Below, piece after piece: positions 1-4,566 of a stretch of 5,420 nt of DNA. The notes under the pieces were generated by a model. That model was not told the origin of the DNA and searched no databases. It saw only the letters and a program-made list of their open reading frames with translations. Origin of the DNA: Methylococcales bacterium (GTDB lineage: Bacteria > Pseudomonadota > Gammaproteobacteria > Methylococcales > Methylomonadaceae); contig JAGLUC010000111.1 in assembly GCA_023134955.1 (NCBI GenBank), positions 1-5,420 of the forward strand. Direction: 5' to 3'. Positions within the stretch are counted from its first letter, which is position 1; each line of letters opens with the position of its first letter. A program made the position numbers and the translations under genes.

Positions 1-50
1 GTGATATTTGTTTAGGTGGTGGGATTATTGAATCAAAGTATAATGAATAA
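1..50 (+). CDS. mnmA: MnmA C-terminus, tRNA-specific 2-thiouridylase (partial)
   Basis: Only the last codons are in the window. In the frame whose first whole codon is at 3-5, the sequence reads DICLGGGIIESKYNE and ends in TAA at 48-50. The block (G)D/E-x-CLGGGxIE is the conserved extreme C-terminus of MnmA, the cytosolic enzyme that uses ATP and a relayed persulfide sulfur to make 2-thiouridine at wobble position 34 of tRNA-Lys, -Glu and -Gln. The catalytic cysteines and ATP-binding motif are outside the window. The identification rests on this short tail plus context: in many gammaproteobacteria mnmA lies just upstream of (hflD and) purB, and purB follows here. The next gene starts 36 bp downstream, suggesting co-transcription. 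Confidence 0.8.
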   Translation, partial: DICLGGGIIESKYNE

Positions 51-86
51 TTCGTTAAGTCCAGAAAATACAAATAAGAGTATATT

Positions 87-308
87 ATGCTTAATTACCA
101 AGTCAGCGACAATACGGTTAATTTATCTTTTTCAAAAGAGTTATTGAGTTCTCCAGAAGTAATGAGATTTATTGAAGTCCTGCGTATCAAGGAATTATTA
201 TCAAGCAGTAAAGTGAGTTCAGAGGATATTATAAAACCAGATGATGAGCTTAAGGAAAATTGGTGGCAGAATAATAAAGGTTTCAACTCTTTCTATATAC
301 CTTCATAA
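87..308 (+). CDS. Small 73-aa protein of unknown function, antitoxin-like
   Basis: A short ORF with a plausible Shine-Dalgarno AAGAG at 76-80, six bases before the ATG, placed between mnmA (36-bp gap) and purB (42-bp gap) on the same strand. The product has no signal peptide or membrane segment. Residues 1-15 look like a beta-strand start, residues 16-45 are predominantly helical and leucine-rich (KELLSSPEVMRFIEVLRIKE), and residues 46-66 are acidic and end in a KENWW motif. A beta start, a central helix and an ENWW-like tail recall small orphan or VapB-like antitoxins often seen next to PIN-domain toxins, but no toxin gene follows. This resemblance is from memory and is tentative. Good spacing, a ribosome site and operon position make a real gene likely; the opposite-strand ORF over the same bases is a shadow. 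Confidence 0.7.
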   Translation: MLNYQVSDNTVNLSFSKELLSSPEVMRFIEVLRIKELLSSSKVSSEDIIKPDDELKENWWQNNKGFNSFYIPS

Positions 309-350
309 ATACACTGCACATTCAACCACAGCAATAGGATATACACCGCA

Positions 351-1718
351 ATGAGTAATTTTTTCTTAACAGCAATTTCACCAATAGATGGACGTTACGC
401 TAGTAAAGTTGAAGATTTTCGTCCTATTTTTAGTGAGTTTGGTCTAATTCGCTATCGTGTTGAAGTTGAGGTTCGTTGGTTACAAGCCTTGGCTAAACAT
501 TCCCAAATAGCCGAAGTACCAGAATTTAGCGATACTGCAAATCAATTGCTTGATAATATCATTAATCAATTTTCAGAAAATGATGCTCAGCAAATTAAAG
601 ATATTGAAAAAACCACTAATCATGATGTAAAAGCAGTTGAATACTTTTTAAAAGAAAAAATTGCTAACAATGTAGAGCTAAATAAAATTAATGAATTTAT
701 TCATTTTGCCTGCACCTCAGAAGATATTAATAATCTTTCTTATGCGCTGATGCTTAAACAAGGCAGAGAAACCATTCTTCCGCAAATTACAGAGTGTATT
801 GCAGCTATTAAAAAAATAGCTTTAGAAACGGCTGGCCAGCCTATGATGTCCAGAACGCATGGTCAAACTGCCAGTCCAACCACTACCGGTAAAGAATTTG
901 CCAATATTGTCGCTCGACTATTACGCCAAAAAGAGCAATTAGAAGCCGTTGAGATATTGGGGAAAATTAATGGTGCAGTGGGTAACTATAATGCCCATAG
1001 TATTGCTTACCCAGAAATAGACTGGGAACACTTTGCCAAAAACTTTGTTGAATCATTAGGTTTATTCTGGAATGCCTACACCATTCAAATTGAGCCACAT
1101 GATTATATCGCAGAGTACTTCCATGCTCTATCACGCTTTAATACCATCTTAATTGATTTTAACCGTGATATTTGGGGATATATCTCTTTAGGTTACTTTA
1201 AACAAAAAACCATAGCAGGTGAAGTGGGTTCATCAACCATGCCACATAAAGTCAACCCAATAGATTTTGAAAATTCAGAGGGTAATTTAGGTTTGGCTAA
1301 TGCAATTTTCTCATTTTTAGCCGAAAAGTTACCTGTTTCTCGCTGGCAACGTGATTTAACTGACTCCACTGTTTTACGGAATATTGGGGTAGGTATTGCC
1401 CATACCAGCATCGCAATCCAATCAGCCTTAAAAGGTATTTCTAAATTGGAAATTAATGTGGATGCTATTGAAGCCGATTTAAACAACAACTGGGAAGTAC
1501 TTGCAGAGCCAATTCAAACTGTTATGCGCCGCTACGGCGTTGAAAAACCCTATGAAAAGTTGAAAGAGTTAACTCGAGGAACTCGTATAACACCCGAAGA
1601 CCTAGGTGTTTTTATTAATAATCTGGAAATTCCAGAGCAAGCCAAACAAGGTTTATTAGAATTAACACCTCGTGGATACACCGGATATGCTGAGAAATTG
1701 GCAAATGAAATTGAATAG
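351..1718 (+). CDS. purB: Adenylosuccinate lyase
   Basis: PurB catalyses two fumarate-releasing steps of purine synthesis: SAICAR to AICAR, and adenylosuccinate to AMP. It is a cytosolic homotetramer of the fumarase/aspartase superfamily. At 455 residues it matches the E. coli enzyme (456) and aligns end to end without visible gaps beyond one residue. Landmarks: SPIDGRY at 10-16, TTNHDVKAVEYF at 88-99, TSEDINN at 122-128, SRTHGQ at 167-172 with the general-acid His170 (E. coli His171), and the superfamily signature GSSTMPHKVNP at 293-303 on the flexible loop, with Ser294 equivalent to the catalytic Ser295 of E. coli. All expected active-site motifs are intact. The start has a rather distant AGGA at 336-339, 11 bases upstream. 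The gene is probably co-transcribed with mnmA and the small ORF. No classical terminator with a U-tract follows it. Confidence 0.98.
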   Translation: MSNFFLTAISPIDGRYASKVEDFRPIFSEFGLIRYRVEVEVRWLQALAKHSQIAEVPEFSDTANQLLDNIINQFSENDAQQIKDIEKTTNHDVKAVEYFLKEKIANNVELNKINEFIHFACTSEDINNLSYALMLKQGRETILPQITECIAAIKKIALETAGQPMMSRTHGQTASPTTTGKEFANIVARLLRQKEQLEAVEILGKINGAVGNYNAHSIAYPEIDWEHFAKNFVESLGLFWNAYTIQIEPHDYIAEYFHALSRFNTILIDFNRDIWGYISLGYFKQKTIAGEVGSSTMPHKVNPIDFENSEGNLGLANAIFSFLAEKLPVSRWQRDLTDSTVLRNIGVGIAHTSIAIQSALKGISKLEINVDAIEADLNNNWEVLAEPIQTVMRRYGVEKPYEKLKELTRGTRITPEDLGVFINNLEIPEQAKQGLLELTPRGYTGYAEKLANEIE

Positions 1719-1721
1719 TGT

Positions 1722-1781
1722 CAGGATGCCCTTAAGTTAGACTTGAGTAGTCTTGATGAAACGGTCGCAATCAGCATCCTG
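1722..1781. repeat. Inverted repeat CAGGATGC / GCATCCTG with nested hairpin
   Basis: CAGGATGC at 1722-1729 is the exact reverse complement of GCATCCTG at 1774-1781. Between the arms lies a second perfect hairpin, AGACT (1739-1743), loop TGAGT, AGTCT (1749-1753). It starts three bases after the purB stop codon, so it would fold in the 3' end of the purB mRNA. There is no T-run after it, so it is not a typical intrinsic terminator; it may protect the 3' end or belong to a repeat element. Confidence 0.5.
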
Positions 1782-1784
1782 CTT

Positions 1785-1820
1785 CAAGTGACACTTGCAC
1801 ATCCCTGTGCTTCGAAGTGT
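1785..1820. repeat. Overlapping dyads around GCACATCCCTGTGC
   Basis: CAAGTG (1785-1790) and CACTTG (1792-1797) form one dyad. ACACTT (1791-1796) can alternatively pair with AAGTGT (1815-1820), enclosing the hairpin GCACA-TCCC-TGTGC (1797-1810) with an unpaired TTCG on the 3' side. The stretch 1775-1790 (CATCCTG, CTTC, AAGTG) is repeated in expanded form at 1800-1819 (CATCCCTG, TG, CTTC, G, AAGTG), so this looks like a degenerate tandem repeat of a small palindromic unit. Confidence 0.45.
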
Positions 1821-1853
1821 AATCAAGGTTTTTGATTGTGTAACTCCTTGATT
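1821..1853. repeat. Inverted repeat AATCAAGG / CCTTGATT
   Basis: AATCAAGG at 1821-1828 is the exact reverse complement of CCTTGATT at 1846-1853. The left arm can also pair with TTGATT at 1832-1837 (AATCAA, loop GGTTT, TTGATT), so two mutually exclusive hairpins are possible. It lies just upstream of the TATAAT at 1863-1868. Confidence 0.4.
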
Positions 1854-1869
1854 CCGTTTTACTATAATC

Positions 1870-1900
1870 TTTTTGTTTGTGATCGCGCACGAAACAAAAA
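1870..1900. repeat. Hairpin TTTTTGTTTGTG / CACgAAACAAAAA
   Basis: TTTTTGTTTGTG (1870-1881) pairs with CAC-G-AAACAAAAA (1888-1900), giving a 12-bp stem with one bulged G at 1891 and the loop ATCGCG. The arms are AT-rich with the T-run on the 5' side, so on neither strand is this a canonical intrinsic terminator. Confidence 0.45.
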
Positions 1901-1909
1901 TATAAGCGT

Positions 1910-1964
1910 TGGGGCGTAAAACTTTAGGCTGCTCTTAAAATGCAGGCTAAAAACCAGCGCCCCA
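1910..1964. repeat. Long two-part hairpin with GGGGCG / CGCCCC base
   Basis: TGGGGCG (1910-1916) is the exact reverse complement of CGCCCCA (1958-1964). Inside it, TTTAGGCTG (1923-1931) pairs with CAGGCTAAA (1943-1951) with one mismatch, separated from the outer stem by equal six-base internal loops. The outer stem is much more GC-rich than its surroundings. The fold could be a small repeat element, part of an RNA, or a convergent-transcription block. The bases around GCGTTGGGG recall an integron attC core but do not fit its consensus. Confidence 0.5.
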
Positions 1965-2041
1965 TTCATAGGGAATGTCTTTCAGTTATTTTAGAGCAAC
2001 CTGTGGAATTTTAATCCATAGTCGTTATGTTAATCGTTCCT

Positions 2042-2731
2042 CTAAAAATGATAAGACACACCAAAACTAACGACAGGATAGAACTTAAAATCATCCAGCT
2101 CAGCTTCCAAGTCAGTTTCTTCAGCCCTAACATCAGCTTGCAATGAAGCACATTGCGCTGCTGGTAACGCTGCGCCACATGTTGCTGTTAAACTGACATT
2201 TGGTGAACCTTGATACATAACGCCAAGATCAAATGCAAAATGAAAATTACCATCCGTTCCTATAGCATTTCCGTAACCTATTCCTAAATATGGCGCGACT
2301 GCGTTGAAATCAACTTCGGCATCTACACTACCAATGCTGGCAGCAGTATATGTTGTATTATTGAAAGTGAAACTTGTTCCTGCGCTAGGTTGCCCTTCTA
2401 AAGTAACTTCATTGCCATTAATGACCATACCGCCAGAAAGACGAAAGCCATTATTAAAGGGATGATAATCACCTAGCAATGTCCCGCTTAATAAGCGAAG
2501 ACTAGCGTCATAATCAATATCTGAAACTGTACCTGAGCCATCAAAGTAAGCACCTGCAATACCTGCACGCAGATTTATTTCCTCGACAAAAGTAGGGATT
2601 GTTAAGTCCAGACCTCCTCCTAAGGTACCGACTTTAGCAGTAAGACCAAACCATGGCGTGGTGTCTGATGCTATTACTGAACTTGAGTTGGCAGCTAATA
2701 TTGATATAGTTAATAATACAGATAATTTCAT
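2042..2731 (-). CDS. Outer-membrane beta-barrel protein
   Basis: A 229-residue exported protein. Residues 1-21 form a signal peptide (MKLS, hydrophobic LLTISILAA, cleavage likely after VIA at 19-21). The mature part alternates polar and hydrophobic residues in strand-like stretches rich in Gly, Tyr and Phe (for example 79-88, 95-104, 146-153, 163-173, 218-229) and ends in the strand FGVSYHF, with the terminal phenylalanine read by the BAM assembly machinery. The motifs GDYHPFNNGFRLSGG (87-101), APYLGIGYGNA (146-156) and DLGVMYQGSPNVSL (168-181) recall a family of small proteobacterial barrels of unknown substrate. An acidic stretch, 203-214, precedes the last strand. Cys185 and Cys194 could form a periplasmic or surface-loop disulfide. 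The ribosome site is weak (GAG about nine bases upstream). A sigma70-type promoter lies about 260 bp upstream, beyond a palindromic element. Confidence 0.88.
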   Translation of the reverse strand: MKLSVLLTISILAANSSSVIASDTTPWFGLTAKVGTLGGGLDLTIPTFVEEINLRAGIAGAYFDGSGTVSDIDYDASLRLLSGTLLGDYHPFNNGFRLSGGMVINGNEVTLEGQPSAGTSFTFNNTTYTAASIGSVDAEVDFNAVAPYLGIGYGNAIGTDGNFHFAFDLGVMYQGSPNVSLTATCGAALPAAQCASLQADVRAEETDLEAELDDFKFYPVVSFGVSYHF

Positions 2732-2783
2732 AATTTAAGCTCGTTTATTTAAGGTTATATTCAAATTGAAAAACATTTGAGTA

Positions 2784-2951
2784 CTTAAGGGTATCTGTAT
2801 TAATTCTGGCTGAGCAGGTATGTGCTTAACATGTTTGAGAACAAGGCGAAGATCGCAGTTAATAGCAAGCTATTAATAAGATTTTCAACGAAGTTATAGA
2901 ATATTTTAAGTGTATAGATGCCAGTCATGAATTAATAGAGATGGCCTTAAG
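2784..2951. mobile_element. MITE-like palindromic element, about 168 bp
   Basis: The left end (2784-2806, beginning CTTAAGG) and right end (2929-2951, ending CCTTAAG) are inverted copies matching at 20 of 23 positions. The exact centre of the interval holds a perfect dyad, TTAATAGC (2859-2866), AA, GCTATTAA (2869-2876), and intermediate stretches such as TGGC (2807-2810) with GCCA (2920-2923) also pair, so the whole interval is one large imperfect palindrome. It has no ORF. The trinucleotide AGT occurs on both flanks (2780-2782 and 2952-2954), possibly a target duplication but too short to trust. Size, terminal inverted repeats and lack of coding capacity fit a non-autonomous element (MITE); copy number elsewhere cannot be judged here. 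An alternative is a native structured RNA leader. Confidence 0.55.
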
Positions 2952-2989
2952 AGTCTAAGGTAATCTAACTCTTATGATCTTCTTAAATT

Positions 2990-3018
2990 ACTATAGGTGG
3001 GATATCGGTGTTTTTCAA
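2990..3018 (-). promoter_or_regulatory. Sigma70-type promoter toward the barrel gene
   Basis: On the minus strand, TTGAAA (3013-3018, five of six to the -35 consensus) is followed after exactly 17 bases by TATAGT (2990-2995, five of six to the -10 consensus). Transcription would begin near 2983 and run leftward through the palindromic element into the barrel-protein gene, giving a leader of about 250 bases. No better promoter was seen between the element and the start codon. Function is inferred from sequence only. Confidence 0.55.
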
Positions 3019-3066
3019 GGTAGATGTCGCCTAAATAGTTAAGCAGCCTCTTTATTAACACATATT

Positions 3067-3145
3067 GTAGCCCGTATGAAACGAAGTATAATACTGGGCT
3101 TCGAGTTATCGATTCCCCGTATTACGTAGCCTTCATACGGGCTAC
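3067..3145. repeat. REP-like palindrome, GTAGCCCGTATGAA ends
   Basis: GTAGCCCGTATGAA (3067-3080) and TTCATACGGGCTAC (3132-3145) are perfect 14-bp inverted repeats. An inner pair, TAATACTGGG (3089-3098) with CCCCGTATTA (3115-3124), matches at nine of ten, so the interval folds into one long interrupted hairpin. Elements with GTAGCCCG...CGGGCTAC ends are familiar intergenic repeats in gammaproteobacteria. A TTTTT run follows at 3146-3150, so read rightward it could also end transcription, but no rightward gene precedes it; it may shield the next gene from read-through. Confidence 0.65.
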
Positions 3146-3311
3146 TTTTTATTACTGCGAATACTTTTGGGACGATTAATATCCTAACCTATCACTACTA
3201 TTTTTGAGCAGATTTTTCTTTTTAGCTGTTCAGGCGAATAAATTTCTTCTTTTTTTCGAGTATGTAAGAGACTAACTAGACATTTTTTTAAAAATTCAAG
3301 CGTATTATGTC

Positions 3312-3317
3312 TATAAT
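3312..3317 (+). promoter_or_regulatory. Putative -10 box of the pentapeptide-repeat gene
   Basis: A perfect TATAAT lies 30 bp before the start codon, which would place transcription start about 6-12 bases downstream and leave a short leader with the Shine-Dalgarno site AGGAA (3339-3343). No clear -35 box is found at standard spacing; the upstream region is T- and A-rich (3283-3294), which may compensate. A TG pair at 3308-3309 is one base off the extended -10 position. Confidence 0.4.
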
Positions 3318-3347
3318 CAATACAAAACATTCTTTTACAGGAATCCC

Positions 3348-4553
3348 ATGAATATTAAAAAGTTTATTTTTTGTTTTTTATTAATCACACCAACGGCAAA
3401 TTACGCTTACGATAGTGAGCATCTTAGTATTTTTAAATCAACTGAAAGATGTGTCAGATGTAATCTAACCAAAGCTTCATTTCAAGGACAAAGTTTTTTA
3501 AATGTAATTTTAAGCAAATCAGATTTAGAATCATCAAATCTGAAAAATGTAAAAATGAGCTTTGGAAAATTTGTGCAAGCCCGGTTTTACTCAGCTGATT
3601 TATCTTACTCCACCTTTAGAGGAAGTGATTTTGATAGTGCAGATTTGCAACAGGCAAATCTAAGTAACTCTGATTTTTCACCTCCTAAAAGACTTCAAAC
3701 TTCATCTGGGTTCTCCTCTCATGGAAAAACAGCGAGATCAAGCTTTAAAGCTGCCAACTTAAAATCTGCCAATTTACAAAATTCAAACTTTCAAAATGCA
3801 AACTTTACTAATGCAAACCTGGAAGGTGCAGACTTTTCCAACAGTAACTTATTAAATGCTGATTTTACAGGGGCTAATTTAACCAATACTAAATTAAACA
3901 GTAGCATTTTAGAAAATACAAATTTCACCCAGGCAATTCTAAAAAATGTAAGTTTTAAAAATGCAACCTATAAAGGCACTATTTTTGACAAGGTTATATT
4001 AAATGGAAGTGACTTTTCGGGTAGAAAGCTTGATAACCTCTCATTTAATGGAGCAAAATTAGAAAATACAAATTTTTCCAACGCCAAACTAGAAAATATC
4101 GTTTTTTCAAATGCTATTTTAAATAATGCTAACTTTTCTAATTCAAAACTAGTAAAAACACGCTTTAGCAAAGCAAAATTAGCTAATGCCTCATTTGAAG
4201 GGGCAAAAATAACTGAAGCCGTTTTTTTATACGCTTTTCTCAACAAAAGTAACTTTAAGAATGCAAGCTTAAAATATGTAACAGCAACAAACGCTAGTTT
4301 TTTTAATGCCGATTTTACTAATGCTTCAGTTATCAGCAGTAATTTGTCATACGCTGATTTATCTATGGCAAATTTAACAGATGCAAATTTTACCAAATCA
4401 ATATTACAATCAGCTAATTTTAGAAACACCATTTTCTCTAAAACAATCTTTAAAGGTGCAAGTCTGGATAACTCTAATTTTATAAAGAGCAATACAAAGC
4501 AAATGCTTGATATTGATGTTAATAATATACCAGGAGCTGTATTAACTAAATAA
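3348..4553 (+). CDS. Exported pentapeptide-repeat protein, about 65 repeats
   Basis: A 401-residue protein starting with a signal peptide (MNIKK, hydrophobic FIFCFLLI, cleavage likely after NYA at 18-20), so it acts in the periplasm or outside. A CVRC motif (Cys35, Cys38) opens a first block of pentapeptides with central residues at 40, 45 and so on to 110 (15 repeats). After a non-repeat insert at 111-132, a second block runs in unbroken register from Phe133 to Phe378 (50 repeats). The central residue largely alternates Phe and Leu, typical of right-handed quadrilateral beta-helices, in which four repeats make one turn. Lys plus Arg (about 43 by my count) exceed Asp plus Glu (about 27), so it does not look like an acidic DNA mimic such as Qnr or MfpA, and export argues against a gyrase role. 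The ribosome site AGGAA (3339-3343) is well placed. Function is unknown; binding or structural roles in the envelope are possible. Confidence 0.92.
   Translation: MNIKKFIFCFLLITPTANYAYDSEHLSIFKSTERCVRCNLTKASFQGQSFLNVILSKSDLESSNLKNVKMSFGKFVQARFYSADLSYSTFRGSDFDSADLQQANLSNSDFSPPKRLQTSSGFSSHGKTARSSFKAANLKSANLQNSNFQNANFTNANLEGADFSNSNLLNADFTGANLTNTKLNSSILENTNFTQAILKNVSFKNATYKGTIFDKVILNGSDFSGRKLDNLSFNGAKLENTNFSNAKLENIVFSNAILNNANFSNSKLVKTRFSKAKLANASFEGAKITEAVFLYAFLNKSNFKNASLKYVTATNASFFNADFTNASVISSNLSYADLSMANLTDANFTKSILQSANFRNTIFSKTIFKGASLDNSNFIKSNTKQMLDIDVNNIPGAVLTK
3678..3743 (+). other. Non-repeat insert between the two pentapeptide blocks
   Basis: Codons 111-132 break the five-residue pattern. 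The segment contains SPPKRLQTSSGF, then SHGKTAR, is rich in Ser, Pro, Lys and Arg, and shifts the register by three residues (23 residues between central positions 110 and 133). It is most easily read as a loop extruded from the helix between the first 15 and the last 50 repeats, comparable in position to functional loops in other pentapeptide proteins. Its role is unknown. Confidence 0.7.
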
Positions 4554-4566
4554 ACAACAATACCCT

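Larger units (their letters stand above)
1719..2041. other. Non-coding gap rich in inverted repeats
   Basis: This 323-bp gap separates purB and the barrel-protein gene, which converge on it. I find no convincing ORF, tRNA or textbook terminator. Instead it holds a chain of at least five separate dyads, listed individually, plus one perfect TATAAT at 1863-1868 that lacks a recognisable -35 box. The density of dyads suggests either several small repeat elements or a structured transcript that also ends transcription of the flanking genes. This is inference from base pairing only. Confidence 0.6.
2732..3347. other. Divergent intergenic region with two palindromic elements
   Basis: This 616-bp region lies between two genes transcribed away from each other. 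It contains a MITE-like element (2784-2951), a leftward promoter (2990-3018), a REP-like palindrome (3067-3145) and the putative promoter of the rightward gene (-10 at 3312-3317). A further short dyad, TAAGAGT (2948-2954) with ACTCTTA (2968-2974), overlaps the right end of the first element. Positions 3150-3300 are T-rich with no feature I can name; no ORF of substance is present on either strand. Confidence 0.6.

Noticed and set aside
39..44. Perfect TATAAT in the tail of mnmA
   Set aside because: There is no acceptable -35 hexamer at 15-19 bp spacing, and the bases are mnmA codons, so I do not call a promoter for the small ORF.
95..286. 63-aa minus-strand ORF opposite the small gene
   Set aside because: Shadow of the 87-308 gene; the plus-strand frame has a good ribosome site and operon spacing, the minus-strand one has neither.
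1193..1489. 98-aa minus-strand ORF inside purB
   Set aside because: It lies fully within a highly conserved, intact purB and its product has no recognisable features.
1863..1868. Perfect TATAAT in the gap behind purB
   Set aside because: No -35 box at standard spacing and no extended -10, in an AT-rich region where the hexamer arises by chance; kept only as a note for the possible structured transcript.
1906..1970. Possible integron attC site around GCGTTGGGG
   Set aside because: The core does not fit GTTRRRY (the last base is wrong), no matching inverse core is present at the other end, and there is no cassette array or integrase nearby.
3205..3232. TGAGCAG / CTGTTCA hairpin around a T-rich loop
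   Set aside because: Six of seven pairs with a 14-base loop is weak, and the T-run is in the loop rather than after the stem.
3968..4492. 174-aa minus-strand ORF inside the pentapeptide-repeat gene
   Set aside because: Its periodic composition is the antisense image of the five-residue repeat, and the plus-strand gene has signal peptide, ribosome site and repeat register.
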